A stretch of 64,000 nt of DNA from JBBQLG01 sp964251665. GTDB lineage: Bacteria > Bacteroidota > Bacteroidia > Cytophagales > Spirosomataceae. The notes under the pieces were generated by a model. That model was not told where the DNA came from and ran no database searches. It worked only from the letters and a program-made list of their open reading frames with translations. The stretch is from assembly GCA_964251665.1 (NCBI GenBank), contig CAXUKO010000006.1:248001-312000 (forward strand), read 5' to 3'. Shown here piece after piece: positions 44,370 to 52,402 of the stretch. Numbering within the stretch: position 1 is the first letter of the stretch; each line of letters starts with the position of its first letter. The position numbers and the translations under genes are program-made.

Positions 44370-44401
44370 GTGCCTTAACCCATTCTATACTAATGCCTTA
44401 T

Positions 44402-44441
44402 AAGCAGCCGTGCTGGACGAATAGCTCCGGTACGGCTGCTT
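44402..44441. terminator. Bidirectional terminator candidate
   Basis: Arms AAGCAGCCGT (44402-44411) and ACGGCTGCTT (44432-44441) are exact reverse complements, flanked by AT. It separates the VOC gene (+) from the convergent SDR gene (-), so it can terminate both. Confidence 0.6.
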
Positions 44442-44459
44442 TATATGCGCAGTGGTCGG

Positions 44460-45341
44460 TTAGCCGTTGGCAGCGATACCGGTGCTGACGGGTCGAAAGC
44501 CTTTCTCAACGACGCTCTTGACGATGCCGTGAAACCAGTTTAAGGGAATAATCCGGCGCAGAGCCAGCAGTACCGGCGACTGACCACCAACGGGGTAGCG
44601 TAACCGGAATGAGCGGTCGGTGGCGGCCACAAATATTTTTTCGGCTACAACTTCCGGTCCCGGTGCATCGGCCCCGGCTTTCCGGGAGTTGGCCAGTGTT
44701 ACGTTCATGTACGTATCGTAGGCCGTCAGTCCTTCTTTGCGCAGCACATCCTGCGAACGGTCGTAAAAATCAGTTTTGATGGCACCCGGCTCAATGTTTT
44801 TCACGCGGATATTGAACGGGCGCAACTCAAAGGATAAGGATTCAGTGAAGCCTTCGACGGCCCATTTGGTGCTGTGGTAAAGGCTGTAGATCGGAAAGGT
44901 AATTAGCCCACCCATTGACGTAACGTTGATGATGGTGCCGTTCCGTTTCTCCCGAAAATAAGGTAGAATTTCGCGGGTGACGTTCATCACCCCGAACACA
45001 TTCGTATCGAACTGTCGGCGAATCTGCTCGGCGGTAGCCGCTTCGAACACGCCCACAGCCCCGTAACCCGCATTATTGACAATCGCGTCGATACCGCCAA
45101 ACGCAGCACGGGCACCGGCAATAGCCTGCCGGATGCTATCAGTGTCCATCACGTCAAGGTGGAATAGCCGGACGTTGGGCAACTGATTCAGGTCGGTTTC
45201 GCTGGCGGGTGTTCGCATGGTGGCAGCTACGTTCCAGCCCTGTTGGGCAAAATAGCGGGCGGTAGCTTTTCCAATGCCCGATGAGGCTCCGGTAATCAGG
45301 ACGGTTTGGGCGGCCGGTTTAGATCCATTGATAGTGTTCAT
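44460..45341 (-). CDS. Short-chain dehydrogenase/reductase
   Basis: A 293-residue SDR. TGASSGIGKAT at residues about 17-27 binds NAD(P); NNAG is near residue 89 and the catalytic Ser and YHSTK (Tyr-x-x-x-Lys) near 158 are present, so it is of the classical type. A MNTINGSKP start is used. The TetR gene is directly upstream on the same strand and a matching half-palindrome lies between them, so TetR probably controls it. Substrate unknown. Confidence 0.92.
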   Translation of the reverse strand: MNTINGSKPAAQTVLITGASSGIGKATARYFAQQGWNVAATMRTPASETDLNQLPNVRLFHLDVMDTDSIRQAIAGARAAFGGIDAIVNNAGYGAVGVFEAATAEQIRRQFDTNVFGVMNVTREILPYFREKRNGTIINVTSMGGLITFPIYSLYHSTKWAVEGFTESLSFELRPFNIRVKNIEPGAIKTDFYDRSQDVLRKEGLTAYDTYMNVTLANSRKAGADAPGPEVVAEKIFVAATDRSFRLRYPVGGQSPVLLALRRIIPLNWFHGIVKSVVEKGFRPVSTGIAANG

Positions 45342-45368
45342 GTGACTCGTTCGTTTAAGAAAATGTAT

Positions 45369-45386
45369 AATGAAAAAATATTCACT
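45369..45386. promoter_or_regulatory. Degenerate TetR operator copy upstream of the SDR gene
   Basis: ATTCACT at 45380-45386 is identical to one arm of the palindrome at 46059-46076; the other arm (AATGAAA, 45369-45375) matches at five of seven bases with the same 4-base spacer. It lies between the TetR stop and the SDR start, consistent with TetR control of the SDR. Confidence 0.45.
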
Positions 45387-45422
45387 TATATCGTAAAAAA
45401 ATAGTTGTTACTACTTGTGGTC

Positions 45423-46001
45423 TTATCGCCTGATGCCGTCCCAGATGATGGAAAACGTCAGGTTCCAGTTCGTTTCGCTGATAGGTTGTCCGGTAAAGTG
45501 CGCCTGTTTAGCCAGTTCATTCAGCATACCGCAAACCAGCGTAATCAGCAAGTCGGGATCACCTTCTTTGATAAGGGTTTGCCGCTGCCCTTCGCTGATC
45601 AGGTCGTAAAATGGCTGCATCATACTGTTTTCTTCGGCTCGCATAACATCGGTTTCTGCGGAATAGGGAGACCGGAAGTACTGCTCAAAAAAGGCGGTGT
45701 ATTCGGGATACATTAAATTGTCGTACAGGTAGTTGCGGGCGATCTTCTGTATTTTTACCGGCAACGGGTCTGAATCGGTAACGTCCGCTTTCAGGTCGCT
45801 GAGGCTCTTGCGAAGCAGGTAGACGTAGAGCCGCTGAATCAGGGCGGTCTTGTCATCGAAATAGATATAGACCGTACCGGTAGCTACGCCCGCTTCTTTA
45901 GCCAGGTCCGACATTTTCAGTCCCGACAGCCCCGTACGCATAATGAGTTGCAGGGCGGTGTCTAAAATGAGTTGTTCTTTCGCTTCGTCCCGGGTACGCA
46001 T
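45423..46001 (-). CDS. TetR family transcriptional regulator
   Basis: A 192-residue repressor. The start MRTRDEAKEQLILDTALQL (46001) puts the helix-turn-helix at residues 9-55: ILDTALQLIMRTGLSGLKMSDLAKEAGVATGTVYIYFDDK. The C-terminal part is a helical ligand domain. An upstream ATG would add eight residues. A perfect palindrome at 46059-46076 lies 58 bases before the start and is a likely autoregulatory site; a related site precedes the SDR gene. Confidence 0.9.
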   Translation of the reverse strand: MRTRDEAKEQLILDTALQLIMRTGLSGLKMSDLAKEAGVATGTVYIYFDDKTALIQRLYVYLLRKSLSDLKADVTDSDPLPVKIQKIARNYLYDNLMYPEYTAFFEQYFRSPYSAETDVMRAEENSMMQPFYDLISEGQRQTLIKEGDPDLLITLVCGMLNELAKQAHFTGQPISETNWNLTFSIIWDGIRR

Positions 46002-46058
46002 AACGTTCAGTAAATGACTGGACAAAGTAAAGAGAATAAAGAGTCACTCACAAGTTTT

Positions 46059-46076
46059 AGTGAATTTTTATTCACT
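46059..46076. promoter_or_regulatory. Putative TetR operator
   Basis: Perfect palindrome AGTGAAT (46059-46065), spacer TTTT, ATTCACT (46070-46076), upstream of the TetR gene. A 7-4-7 layout fits a TetR-type operator. One arm recurs before the SDR gene. Confidence 0.6.
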
Positions 46077-46182
46077 TAATGGTGCTGTATACGCGGCTGG
46101 ACTGTTTTTACAGAAAGTGGATCAATAAACGGGAGATTCGCTTCAATGCGTTGTTTTACATAGATAGACACTCTCCAAAACT

Positions 46183-48840
46183 GTGAAACACATCGTCTTA
46201 ATCACCTGCTGGCTTTTTTGTCTGACTGAAGCCCTCGCGCAGCCGGTGAAACGGTTGTACATCGCCAACGACGATCACACCGATTATATGTGGACGGCGA
46301 ACGAAGCCGCTTATGATACGGCGTTTGTCCACATGCTCGACTTTTACCTCCGTCAGATCGATTCAACGAAAAACAATCCGCCCGACTTCCAGGCCCGCTT
46401 CAACTGCGACGGCAGCTACTGGCTTCGGGCCTACCAGAAATACCGTTCGCCCGCCCGGTTCAACCGACTCATTGCAGCTATCAAGTCGGGGCATATTGGC
46501 AGCCCGCTCAACACGCTCGTCAGTTGCTACGGTGCCCAACCGACCGAAGCCGTTATCCGGGGTATGTACTATGCGGGCAAACTGGAGCGGCAATACAACC
46601 TGCGATTCACCCTGGCCGAAGCAATGGAAAACAACACCATTCCGCTGGGGCTGGCGTCGCTCTGGGCGGGGTCGGGAGCCAAATATAGCTGGAAAGGTAT
46701 TGGTGGTTACGGCAGTCAGATGACCTACGAATACCGCCGAAACCGGCGGCATCAGCTGTATCGCTACGCCGGGCTTGACTCCTCGAGTGTGCTGATGAAA
46801 TGGTACGCCTACGATGAAACGGTGAAAAAGACGGCGCCCTTTGGTGGGTATGCGGAGTGCCGACTAATTATAAAATCGGCGAATCCAACCCGCGAACTTG
46901 GGCAGGTTATCGATAAACTTGATGCCTTCTGCGGCACCCGTACCTATCCGTTCACCATTGCGGGCGCGTTCGGCTGGGGCCACGATGATCTGTCAACGTA
47001 CCTCTCGAACCCATTCATCGAAGCGGCCCGCAACGGCACTGCTGCCACTCGATACGTTCGGGTATCCAACGAGCAAGACTTTTTTGAGGATGTAGCCCGG
47101 AGCTACCCCCATTTACCGGCTGAGTCGGTGAGTTACGGCAACGAGTGGGATTTGTACTGCGCGTCGATGAACGAAACGACCGCCAGAGTTCGCCGTTCGA
47201 CCGAGAAATTGCGGGCGGCTGAGGCCCTTGCCTCGCTGGTTACATTGAAAGATCCCCGCTTTGCCACTGACCTCAGTGCGGTTCGTGACCTGGCCTGGGA
47301 GTCGTTCGGCCTGTATTGGGAGCACAACTGGACCGCCGATGGGCCGGTGAAACAACCCGTGCGGGCTATGTGGCAGGATAAGATTCAGGGGCAGATTTCG
47401 GGCTATACCGACACGCTGTTTAACCGCTCGGTCGGGGCGCTGGGGCGACAACTCAAAAAAACGGCCACCCCCCGGTTTTACGTGTTCAATCCCCTGAACT
47501 GGCTCCGCAGCGACATCGCCGACTTCGCGTATTCGGGGGCGTATCCGGTGCGCATCATTGATGTGACCACCCAAACCGAAGTGGCCAGCCAGTTAATGAC
47601 CAGGGGCGGAAGGCGGCTGCTCCGTATTTATGCCGAAAACATTCCGTCGGTTGGCTATAAAGTATTTGAAATCAAAGCGGGTACCCCCAAATCGCGGCTC
47701 CCGGCGGCAACGGTGAGGGGGGAGTTTATCAGGAACGCCCGGTACCGAATCCGGCTTAGTCCGTCGGGGGCCATCACGGAACTGTACGATAGTCTGGCCG
47801 GGCGGCAGTTGGTCCGGCTAACAGACGGGCGGTACGTCAATGATCTGGGCGGGGCCAGCGTAAACGAAGGCAAGCCGGTTGTGGTCGAAAATGCGGGGCC
47901 GGTATCGGTTACGCTAAAGGCCGTTTCGCCGGTTCCGGTACCACATACGGTACGGGTAACGGTGTTTGCCAGCAGCCAGTCCCGCATCGAAATTGAAGAC
48001 AGCATTCAGGCCAATTTTAAGGACGTCAAGACTTGGGCGTTCTCGTTCAACCTGACGAACCCGACGACCCATCACGAGGAAACCGGAGCAATTCTGACGG
48101 CTAAGAAGGAAACCCGCGGTGGGCATTATGCCGCTCAGAATGCCCGGCTGGACTGGCAAACATTCAATCATTTCGCCGACCTGAGTGAGCCGCCGTACGG
48201 TCGGGCCGCGAACGGTCGGGCCGCGTACGGTCGGGTCCCGGCGGGGAACCGCGCGTACGGCATCACGCTGTCTAATCAGGATTGCAGCTTTTTTAAGCTC
48301 GGCAAGAGCACCCTCGATTCGCTCTGGGAGCAGTCGTCCCAACTCAGTGCGCTGGCGGGCGGGCAGGTCGATACCAAGCTGGAGGATAAGGGCGTGCTGG
48401 GTATTGGCGGACAAAACGGGCAAACTGAATTTTTGTTCAACTTCGCCCTGGCCACGCATCAGGCTGACTTCGACGCGCTAGCCGCTATGCGGTTTTCGCT
48501 CGAACACCAGAACCCGCTGGTAACGGGAGACATCACCGGCTCGCAGGATATCTATCCCAGTCCAACCTTTTCACTGCTGCATACGACTGATCCGAACGTT
48601 GTGCTCTGGACCGTAAAACCCGGTGAAGATGGCATCAACAATGGCTTGATTGCCCGGTTCTGGAACCTGACCGGTAAACCCGTTACAACTGCACTGACCT
48701 TTGCCCGACCCATTCAACGGGCATGGCAGACGACGCATATCGAAACCAATGAACGGCCCTTGAAGCCAACCGGAAACCAACTGCCCATCCGGTTTGCCCC
48801 GACTCAATTGACTACCTACCGGCTTCAACTCGCTAACTGA
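46183..48840 (+). CDS. GH38-like alpha-mannosidase (DUF5054-type)
   Basis: An 885-residue exported protein starting at GTG 46183 (signal MKHIVLITCWLFCLTEALAQ). The N-terminal catalytic region resembles GH38: DDHTDYMWTANEAAY with metal-binding His-x-Asp, and NCDGSYWLRAYQKY where the nucleophile Asp would lie. The C-terminal half is beta-rich, as in GH38 lectin-like domains. It would cleave alpha-linked mannose. A 15-base tandem repeat in three in-frame copies (48194-48238) inserts a Gly-Arg-Ala rich loop. The following ROK and SIS fragments suggest the end of a former sugar operon. Confidence 0.78.
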   Translation: MKHIVLITCWLFCLTEALAQPVKRLYIANDDHTDYMWTANEAAYDTAFVHMLDFYLRQIDSTKNNPPDFQARFNCDGSYWLRAYQKYRSPARFNRLIAAIKSGHIGSPLNTLVSCYGAQPTEAVIRGMYYAGKLERQYNLRFTLAEAMENNTIPLGLASLWAGSGAKYSWKGIGGYGSQMTYEYRRNRRHQLYRYAGLDSSSVLMKWYAYDETVKKTAPFGGYAECRLIIKSANPTRELGQVIDKLDAFCGTRTYPFTIAGAFGWGHDDLSTYLSNPFIEAARNGTAATRYVRVSNEQDFFEDVARSYPHLPAESVSYGNEWDLYCASMNETTARVRRSTEKLRAAEALASLVTLKDPRFATDLSAVRDLAWESFGLYWEHNWTADGPVKQPVRAMWQDKIQGQISGYTDTLFNRSVGALGRQLKKTATPRFYVFNPLNWLRSDIADFAYSGAYPVRIIDVTTQTEVASQLMTRGGRRLLRIYAENIPSVGYKVFEIKAGTPKSRLPAATVRGEFIRNARYRIRLSPSGAITELYDSLAGRQLVRLTDGRYVNDLGGASVNEGKPVVVENAGPVSVTLKAVSPVPVPHTVRVTVFASSQSRIEIEDSIQANFKDVKTWAFSFNLTNPTTHHEETGAILTAKKETRGGHYAAQNARLDWQTFNHFADLSEPPYGRAANGRAAYGRVPAGNRAYGITLSNQDCSFFKLGKSTLDSLWEQSSQLSALAGGQVDTKLEDKGVLGIGGQNGQTEFLFNFALATHQADFDALAAMRFSLEHQNPLVTGDITGSQDIYPSPTFSLLHTTDPNVVLWTVKPGEDGINNGLIARFWNLTGKPVTTALTFARPIQRAWQTTHIETNERPLKPTGNQLPIRFAPTQLTTYRLQLAN
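48194..48238 (+). repeat. In-frame 15-base tandem repeat within the mannosidase gene
   Basis: Three consecutive 15-base units (48194-48208, 48209-48223, 48224-48238) of CGTACGGTCGGGCCG type, with few changes, encode a PYGRA/ANGRA/AYGRV-like stretch. The reading frame is preserved, so the copy number can change without disrupting the protein. Confidence 0.75.
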
Positions 48841-48848
48841 TCTCCCCC

Positions 48849-49148
48849 CTGGCAACCCTCGCAATTGGTATCGACATTGGTGGTACCCGGACCAAAATCG
48901 GTCTGGTTAATCTGACTACGGGTGCCGTAGAAGCCATGTGTAGTACGCCCACCGAAACCAAAGATGGCACCCTGCTTCTGCACGGTATTGGCGAGGCTAT
49001 TGAGCAGTTTAAAGCCACCGCAACGGCGGAATCGGTCAGGCTGGCGGGCGTGGGTATCGGCGTTCCAGGTTTCGTCTTTCCGCCGAGTGTTTTTCCGTGT
49101 TGCACACCATCATACCGTTCAATTTTATGGCCTACTTCCTCGCCCTGA
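48849..49148 (+). pseudogene. ROK family sugar kinase, truncated 5' part
   Basis: The frame encodes LATLAIGIDIGGTRTKIGLVN, with the DxGGTxxK phosphate-binding motif, then GLVNLTTGAV, GIGEAIEQF and AGVGIGVPGFVFP, which match the first 80 or so residues of a ROK kinase of about 300. After GFVFPPS the frame loses similarity and ends at 49148, so the catalytic centre and the zinc motif are missing. No other ROK part is seen downstream. It lies immediately after the mannosidase gene. Confidence 0.75.
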
Positions 49149-49204
49149 AGCTGAACGTCAGCGATACGTTTGTGGTCGGCGGAAAAGTGACAGAAGCGAT
49201 TTGA
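49085..49204 (+). pseudogene. 3' fragment resembling a SIS-domain sugar isomerase
   Basis: In a different frame from the ROK fragment, 49085-49204 reads VLHTIIPFNFMAYFLALKLN followed by VSDTFVVGGKVTEAI and a stop. It has no start codon. The PFNFMAYFLALKL stretch with a final KVTE resembles the C-terminal end of SIS-domain sugar isomerases such as AgaS or GlmS. Assignment is tentative. Its position suggests a deletion that joined the 5' part of a ROK gene to the 3' part of a second gene. Confidence 0.4.
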
Positions 49205-49271
49205 CCGATATAATGAACAAAACGTACCTTGCCACTGGTACATCAACCGAAACATCCTAACCCGTTACCCT

Positions 49272-50576
49272 GTGAAAAAACTACTTCTCCTTGTTCTATT
49301 TCCGCTAAGTTTGCTCGCCCAGCCCGCCGAGCGACTCATTAAAGTGGTGGTATCGCCCGATCATGCCGACTGGATTTATAAAACCGGCGACCCCGTACGT
49401 TTTACCATCAGCGTGCTTAAACACGGCAATCCTGTTTCCGGAGCCAGTGTGAATTATAAAATTGGGCCTGAAATGATGCCCGCTACCCAAAACGAAACGG
49501 TTTCCGTCGCCAATGGCAGCGTAAGCGTTGCCGGAGGAACCATGAAAACCCCCGGCTTTATCCGGTGCATCGCCACGGTTCAGCTTGATGGAAAAGAATA
49601 CCGGGGCCTGGGTACGGCGGGATTTAGCCCCACCGATCTGAAGCCGACCGTGACCAGCCCCGCCGACTTTATGGCGTTCTGGGATGGTGCCAAAGCTGAA
49701 CTGGCAAAAGTACCCGTCGACGCCCGGCTGACCCTGCTGCCCGAGCGCTGTACCGAAAAGGTAAACGTTTATCATGTGAACCTGCAGAACTGGGGATTCC
49801 CCAACTGGCAGCCAACAACGTCGCGGCTGTATGGTATTTTGTGTGTACCGAAAGCGGAGGGTAAGTACCCGGCCCTGCTGAATGTACCGGGGGCTGGTGT
49901 CCGGCCGTATTTTGGTGATGTTGGGAATGCCGAGCGGGGTATTGTTACGTTTCAGATTGGTATTCATGGTATTCCCGTCACCATGGACCCGTCGGTGTAC
50001 ACCTCGCTGGCGAACGGCGCGTTGCAGAACTACCAGTTCTTTAGCCTTGATGACCGTGACCGGTATTACTACAAGCGGGTGTATCTGGGTTGTATTCGGG
50101 CAGTCGATTTTCTGGCATCGCTACCCCAGGTCGATGCGAATCGGATGGCCGTTACGGGGAGTTCGCAGGGGGGAGCGCTCAGTATTGTCACGGCGGCTCT
50201 GGACCCGCGCATTAAGTGGCTGGGTGCGTACCATCCCGCTCTGAGCGACATGACTGGTTACCTGAACGGCCGGGCGGGTGGCTGGCCCAACATGTTCACC
50301 GGCAATTACGCCGATTGGACCAATAAGGCCGATAAAATTAAAACGGTGGGTTATTACGACGTAGTAAATTTCGCCCGTTTGCTGAAGGTGCCGGGCCGGT
50401 ATAGTTGGGGCTATAACGACGACGTATGCGCCCCAACCTCTACCTACTCTGCCTATAACGTGATTAATGCCCCAAAAACACTTGAACTCTTTCAGGATTC
50501 AGGCCACTGGATTTACCCCGAACAATACGAACACATGAATACCTGGCTGCTGGACCAGTTGACGAAGCAGCAATAA
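49272..50576 (+). CDS. Acetylxylan esterase-like (CE7/AXE1) exported hydrolase
   Basis: A 434-residue exported protein starting at GTG 49272 (signal MKKLLLLVLFPLSLLAQ). An N-terminal beta-sandwich (about 20-110) is followed by a CE7-type alpha/beta-hydrolase: RLYGILCVPKAEGKYPALLNVPGAG, nucleophile in VTGSSQGGAL near residue 299, late Asp in YNDDVCAP and His in DSGHW. These make the triad complete. It would remove acetyl groups from plant glycans. Together with the mannosidase gene it points to mannan or xylan side-chain processing. Confidence 0.85.
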   Translation: MKKLLLLVLFPLSLLAQPAERLIKVVVSPDHADWIYKTGDPVRFTISVLKHGNPVSGASVNYKIGPEMMPATQNETVSVANGSVSVAGGTMKTPGFIRCIATVQLDGKEYRGLGTAGFSPTDLKPTVTSPADFMAFWDGAKAELAKVPVDARLTLLPERCTEKVNVYHVNLQNWGFPNWQPTTSRLYGILCVPKAEGKYPALLNVPGAGVRPYFGDVGNAERGIVTFQIGIHGIPVTMDPSVYTSLANGALQNYQFFSLDDRDRYYYKRVYLGCIRAVDFLASLPQVDANRMAVTGSSQGGALSIVTAALDPRIKWLGAYHPALSDMTGYLNGRAGGWPNMFTGNYADWTNKADKIKTVGYYDVVNFARLLKVPGRYSWGYNDDVCAPTSTYSAYNVINAPKTLELFQDSGHWIYPEQYEHMNTWLLDQLTKQQ

Positions 50577-50712
50577 ACTTACGCAGGTTGCCCGCATCTG
50601 GCTGTTGCTGACAACCTGCTTATACGTCTTTCACTGTCGTGTTCAATACAGTTATAGTCAACGCCAGACGGTTTAGACGCTGGTGCGTTATCCATTTTAT
50701 CCATACTGACCA

Positions 50713-51306
50713 ATGTCTTCTCAATCAGCACCAGCCATTGTCGCCGTCAGCCGTGCAGCCTGGCGGCAATGGCTGACGGATAACCATAGCGCCGAAGCAA
50801 GCGTGTGGCTCAAAATATTCAGGAAAAACGGTGAAACGCCCAGCGTTACCTACGATGAAGCGGTGGATGAAGCACTCTGCTTCGGCTGGATCGACAGTTT
50901 AGGACGGAAAGGCGACGACGGCCGGCATTACCTGCAATACTTCACCAAACGTAAACCGAAAAGTAAGTGGAGCCAGGTTAACAAAAAGAAAGTTGAGAAA
51001 CTGGTAGCCGCCGGACTGATGACCGATGCGGGCATGGCGATGATTCGTCTTGCCAAAGAAACGGGTACCTGGACGGCGCTGGATGAAGTAGAAGAAGGGA
51101 TAATTCCACCGGATCTACAGGCACAGTTAGCGGCTAACCCAACGGCAGAACAGTATTTTAGTGCATTTCCCCGCTCGGCCAGGCGGGCTATACTCGAATG
51201 GCTGCTAAACGCCAAAACTCCGGCTACCCGAATTAAACGCATCGCGGAAATAGTGGCGCGGGCTGAAAACAACGAACGGGCGAATCAGTACCGGCCTAAA
51301 GGCTGA
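50713..51306 (+). CDS. YdeI/OmpD-associated family protein
   Basis: A 197-residue soluble protein. The N-terminal domain has WLTDNHSAEASVWLKIFRKN, TYDEAVDEALCFGWIDSLGRK and YLQYFTKRKPKSKWSQVNKKKVEKL, the usual YdeI motifs; the C-terminal part (EYFS/AFPRSARRAILEWLLNAKTPATRIKRI) matches the bacteriocin-protection segment. Characterised relatives are linked to antimicrobial resistance in enterics; the role here is not known. Confidence 0.85.
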   Translation: MSSQSAPAIVAVSRAAWRQWLTDNHSAEASVWLKIFRKNGETPSVTYDEAVDEALCFGWIDSLGRKGDDGRHYLQYFTKRKPKSKWSQVNKKKVEKLVAAGLMTDAGMAMIRLAKETGTWTALDEVEEGIIPPDLQAQLAANPTAEQYFSAFPRSARRAILEWLLNAKTPATRIKRIAEIVARAENNERANQYRPKG

Positions 51307-51331
51307 TTATAAAAGCCTGTAGCTGATGTAG

Positions 51332-52291
51332 TCATATCCTCGGGCCGTGAACACCTTCACGTTTGCGGTACTCCGCCGGCGAAATACCCATCTGCTGTTT
51401 GAACAGGCGGGAAAAATAAAAAGGATCGTCAATGCCAAGTTCAGTTGCTACTTCATTAACCCGTAACTGACTGAAGTGAAGGAGCTGACACGCTTTCTGG
51501 ATGCGGAGGTGGTTGAAGTACTCAATGGGTGCGTAGCCCGTATCCTGCTTAAATTTTCGCGAAAAAAAGGACGTCGACAGGTGGACTGACTGGGCAATAT
51601 TATCCAGTGTAATCCGGTTCGACAGGTTGTCCTGCATGAACAGAATGGCCTTGCTGGTTGGATTGGCCGGACTGCTCGTCTTTGACTTCGGCTGAAAGGT
51701 ATCCGGCCGAATGAGTGAGGCCAGAAAGTAGGGTAACGTGAGATTAGCAAAAAGTAGATTCGACTGGCTGTACCCGTTCAGAAACGTGTCGAAAATCTGG
51801 TCGAAGAGGGCAATCCGTTCGTTCGAAAAGTTTACCTGGAATGCCTGAGGCAGGTTTTCGTCAGTACCCATAACGGCCCACACAGATTCGTGACAGCGGG
51901 TACCACTGATATGGAACCAGTAGATGGTCCACGGATTATCGGCATCGGCGCTGTACGAGTGCGGCACCCCCGGCGCAATGGCATATACTTCGCCTGCCTG
52001 TAGGGTTACCCGACCTTTGGGAACCTGAATCCACCCCAATCCATCCGTGCAGTAAAGCAAAATTACCTGCGACATACCGGTAGGACGCTGATAATAGTGG
52101 TGCCGTGCCTTCGGGAAAAAGCCCATTTGGGTGATAAACAACGAATTGAGCAGGGGAGTCGTCCGGCATTTTTCCAGTATCTCTTTCGGGATCTCAATCA
52201 TTCGTTCCCCGGTAAACCCCCGGCCTTTTCGGTTGAGCCGTTTCGTCGACATTGGCTGGCGTGATTTTTTGTGAAAGATAGAATAATCCAT
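51332..52291 (-). CDS. AraC family transcriptional regulator with cupin domain
   Basis: A 319-residue regulator. MDYSIFHKKS (52291) is taken as start; ATGs at 52312 and 52252 are alternatives, while the 5' extension to 52435 overlaps the divergent gene's start region. An N-terminal cupin (LQAGEVYAIAPGVPHSY) and a C-terminal pair of helix-turn-helix units (ITLDNIAQSVHLSTSFFSRKFKQDTGYAPIEYFNHL and VNEVATELGIDDPFYFSRLFKQQMGISPAEYR) are present. It diverges from the GH36 gene and probably senses its sugar product. Confidence 0.88.
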   Translation of the reverse strand: MDYSIFHKKSRQPMSTKRLNRKGRGFTGERMIEIPKEILEKCRTTPLLNSLFITQMGFFPKARHHYYQRPTGMSQVILLYCTDGLGWIQVPKGRVTLQAGEVYAIAPGVPHSYSADADNPWTIYWFHISGTRCHESVWAVMGTDENLPQAFQVNFSNERIALFDQIFDTFLNGYSQSNLLFANLTLPYFLASLIRPDTFQPKSKTSSPANPTSKAILFMQDNLSNRITLDNIAQSVHLSTSFFSRKFKQDTGYAPIEYFNHLRIQKACQLLHFSQLRVNEVATELGIDDPFYFSRLFKQQMGISPAEYRKREGVHGPRI

Positions 52292-52311
52292 GTTTAGGCT
52301 AAAATACTTCA

Positions 52312-52341
52312 TTTGCCAAAGCTTGGAAAAACTGAATTTTG
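52312..52341 (+). promoter_or_regulatory. Putative promoter for the GH36 gene
   Basis: TTTG at 52312-52315, an 18-base spacer and GAATTTTG at 52334-52341, one mismatch from TAnnTTTG, lie 61 bases before the ATG at 52403 in the divergent region shared with the AraC gene. Confidence 0.45.
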
Positions 52342-52402
52342 TGAACGCAAAGTACAATAAGTGAAACCACTGCCACTGACAAATACGGTAAGAAGCCCTG
52401 TT

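Noticed and set aside
48833..49255. 140-codon reverse-strand ORF over the ROK fragment
   Set aside because: It is a shadow of the forward ROK and SIS-like frames, which have clear motifs; the reverse reading has none.
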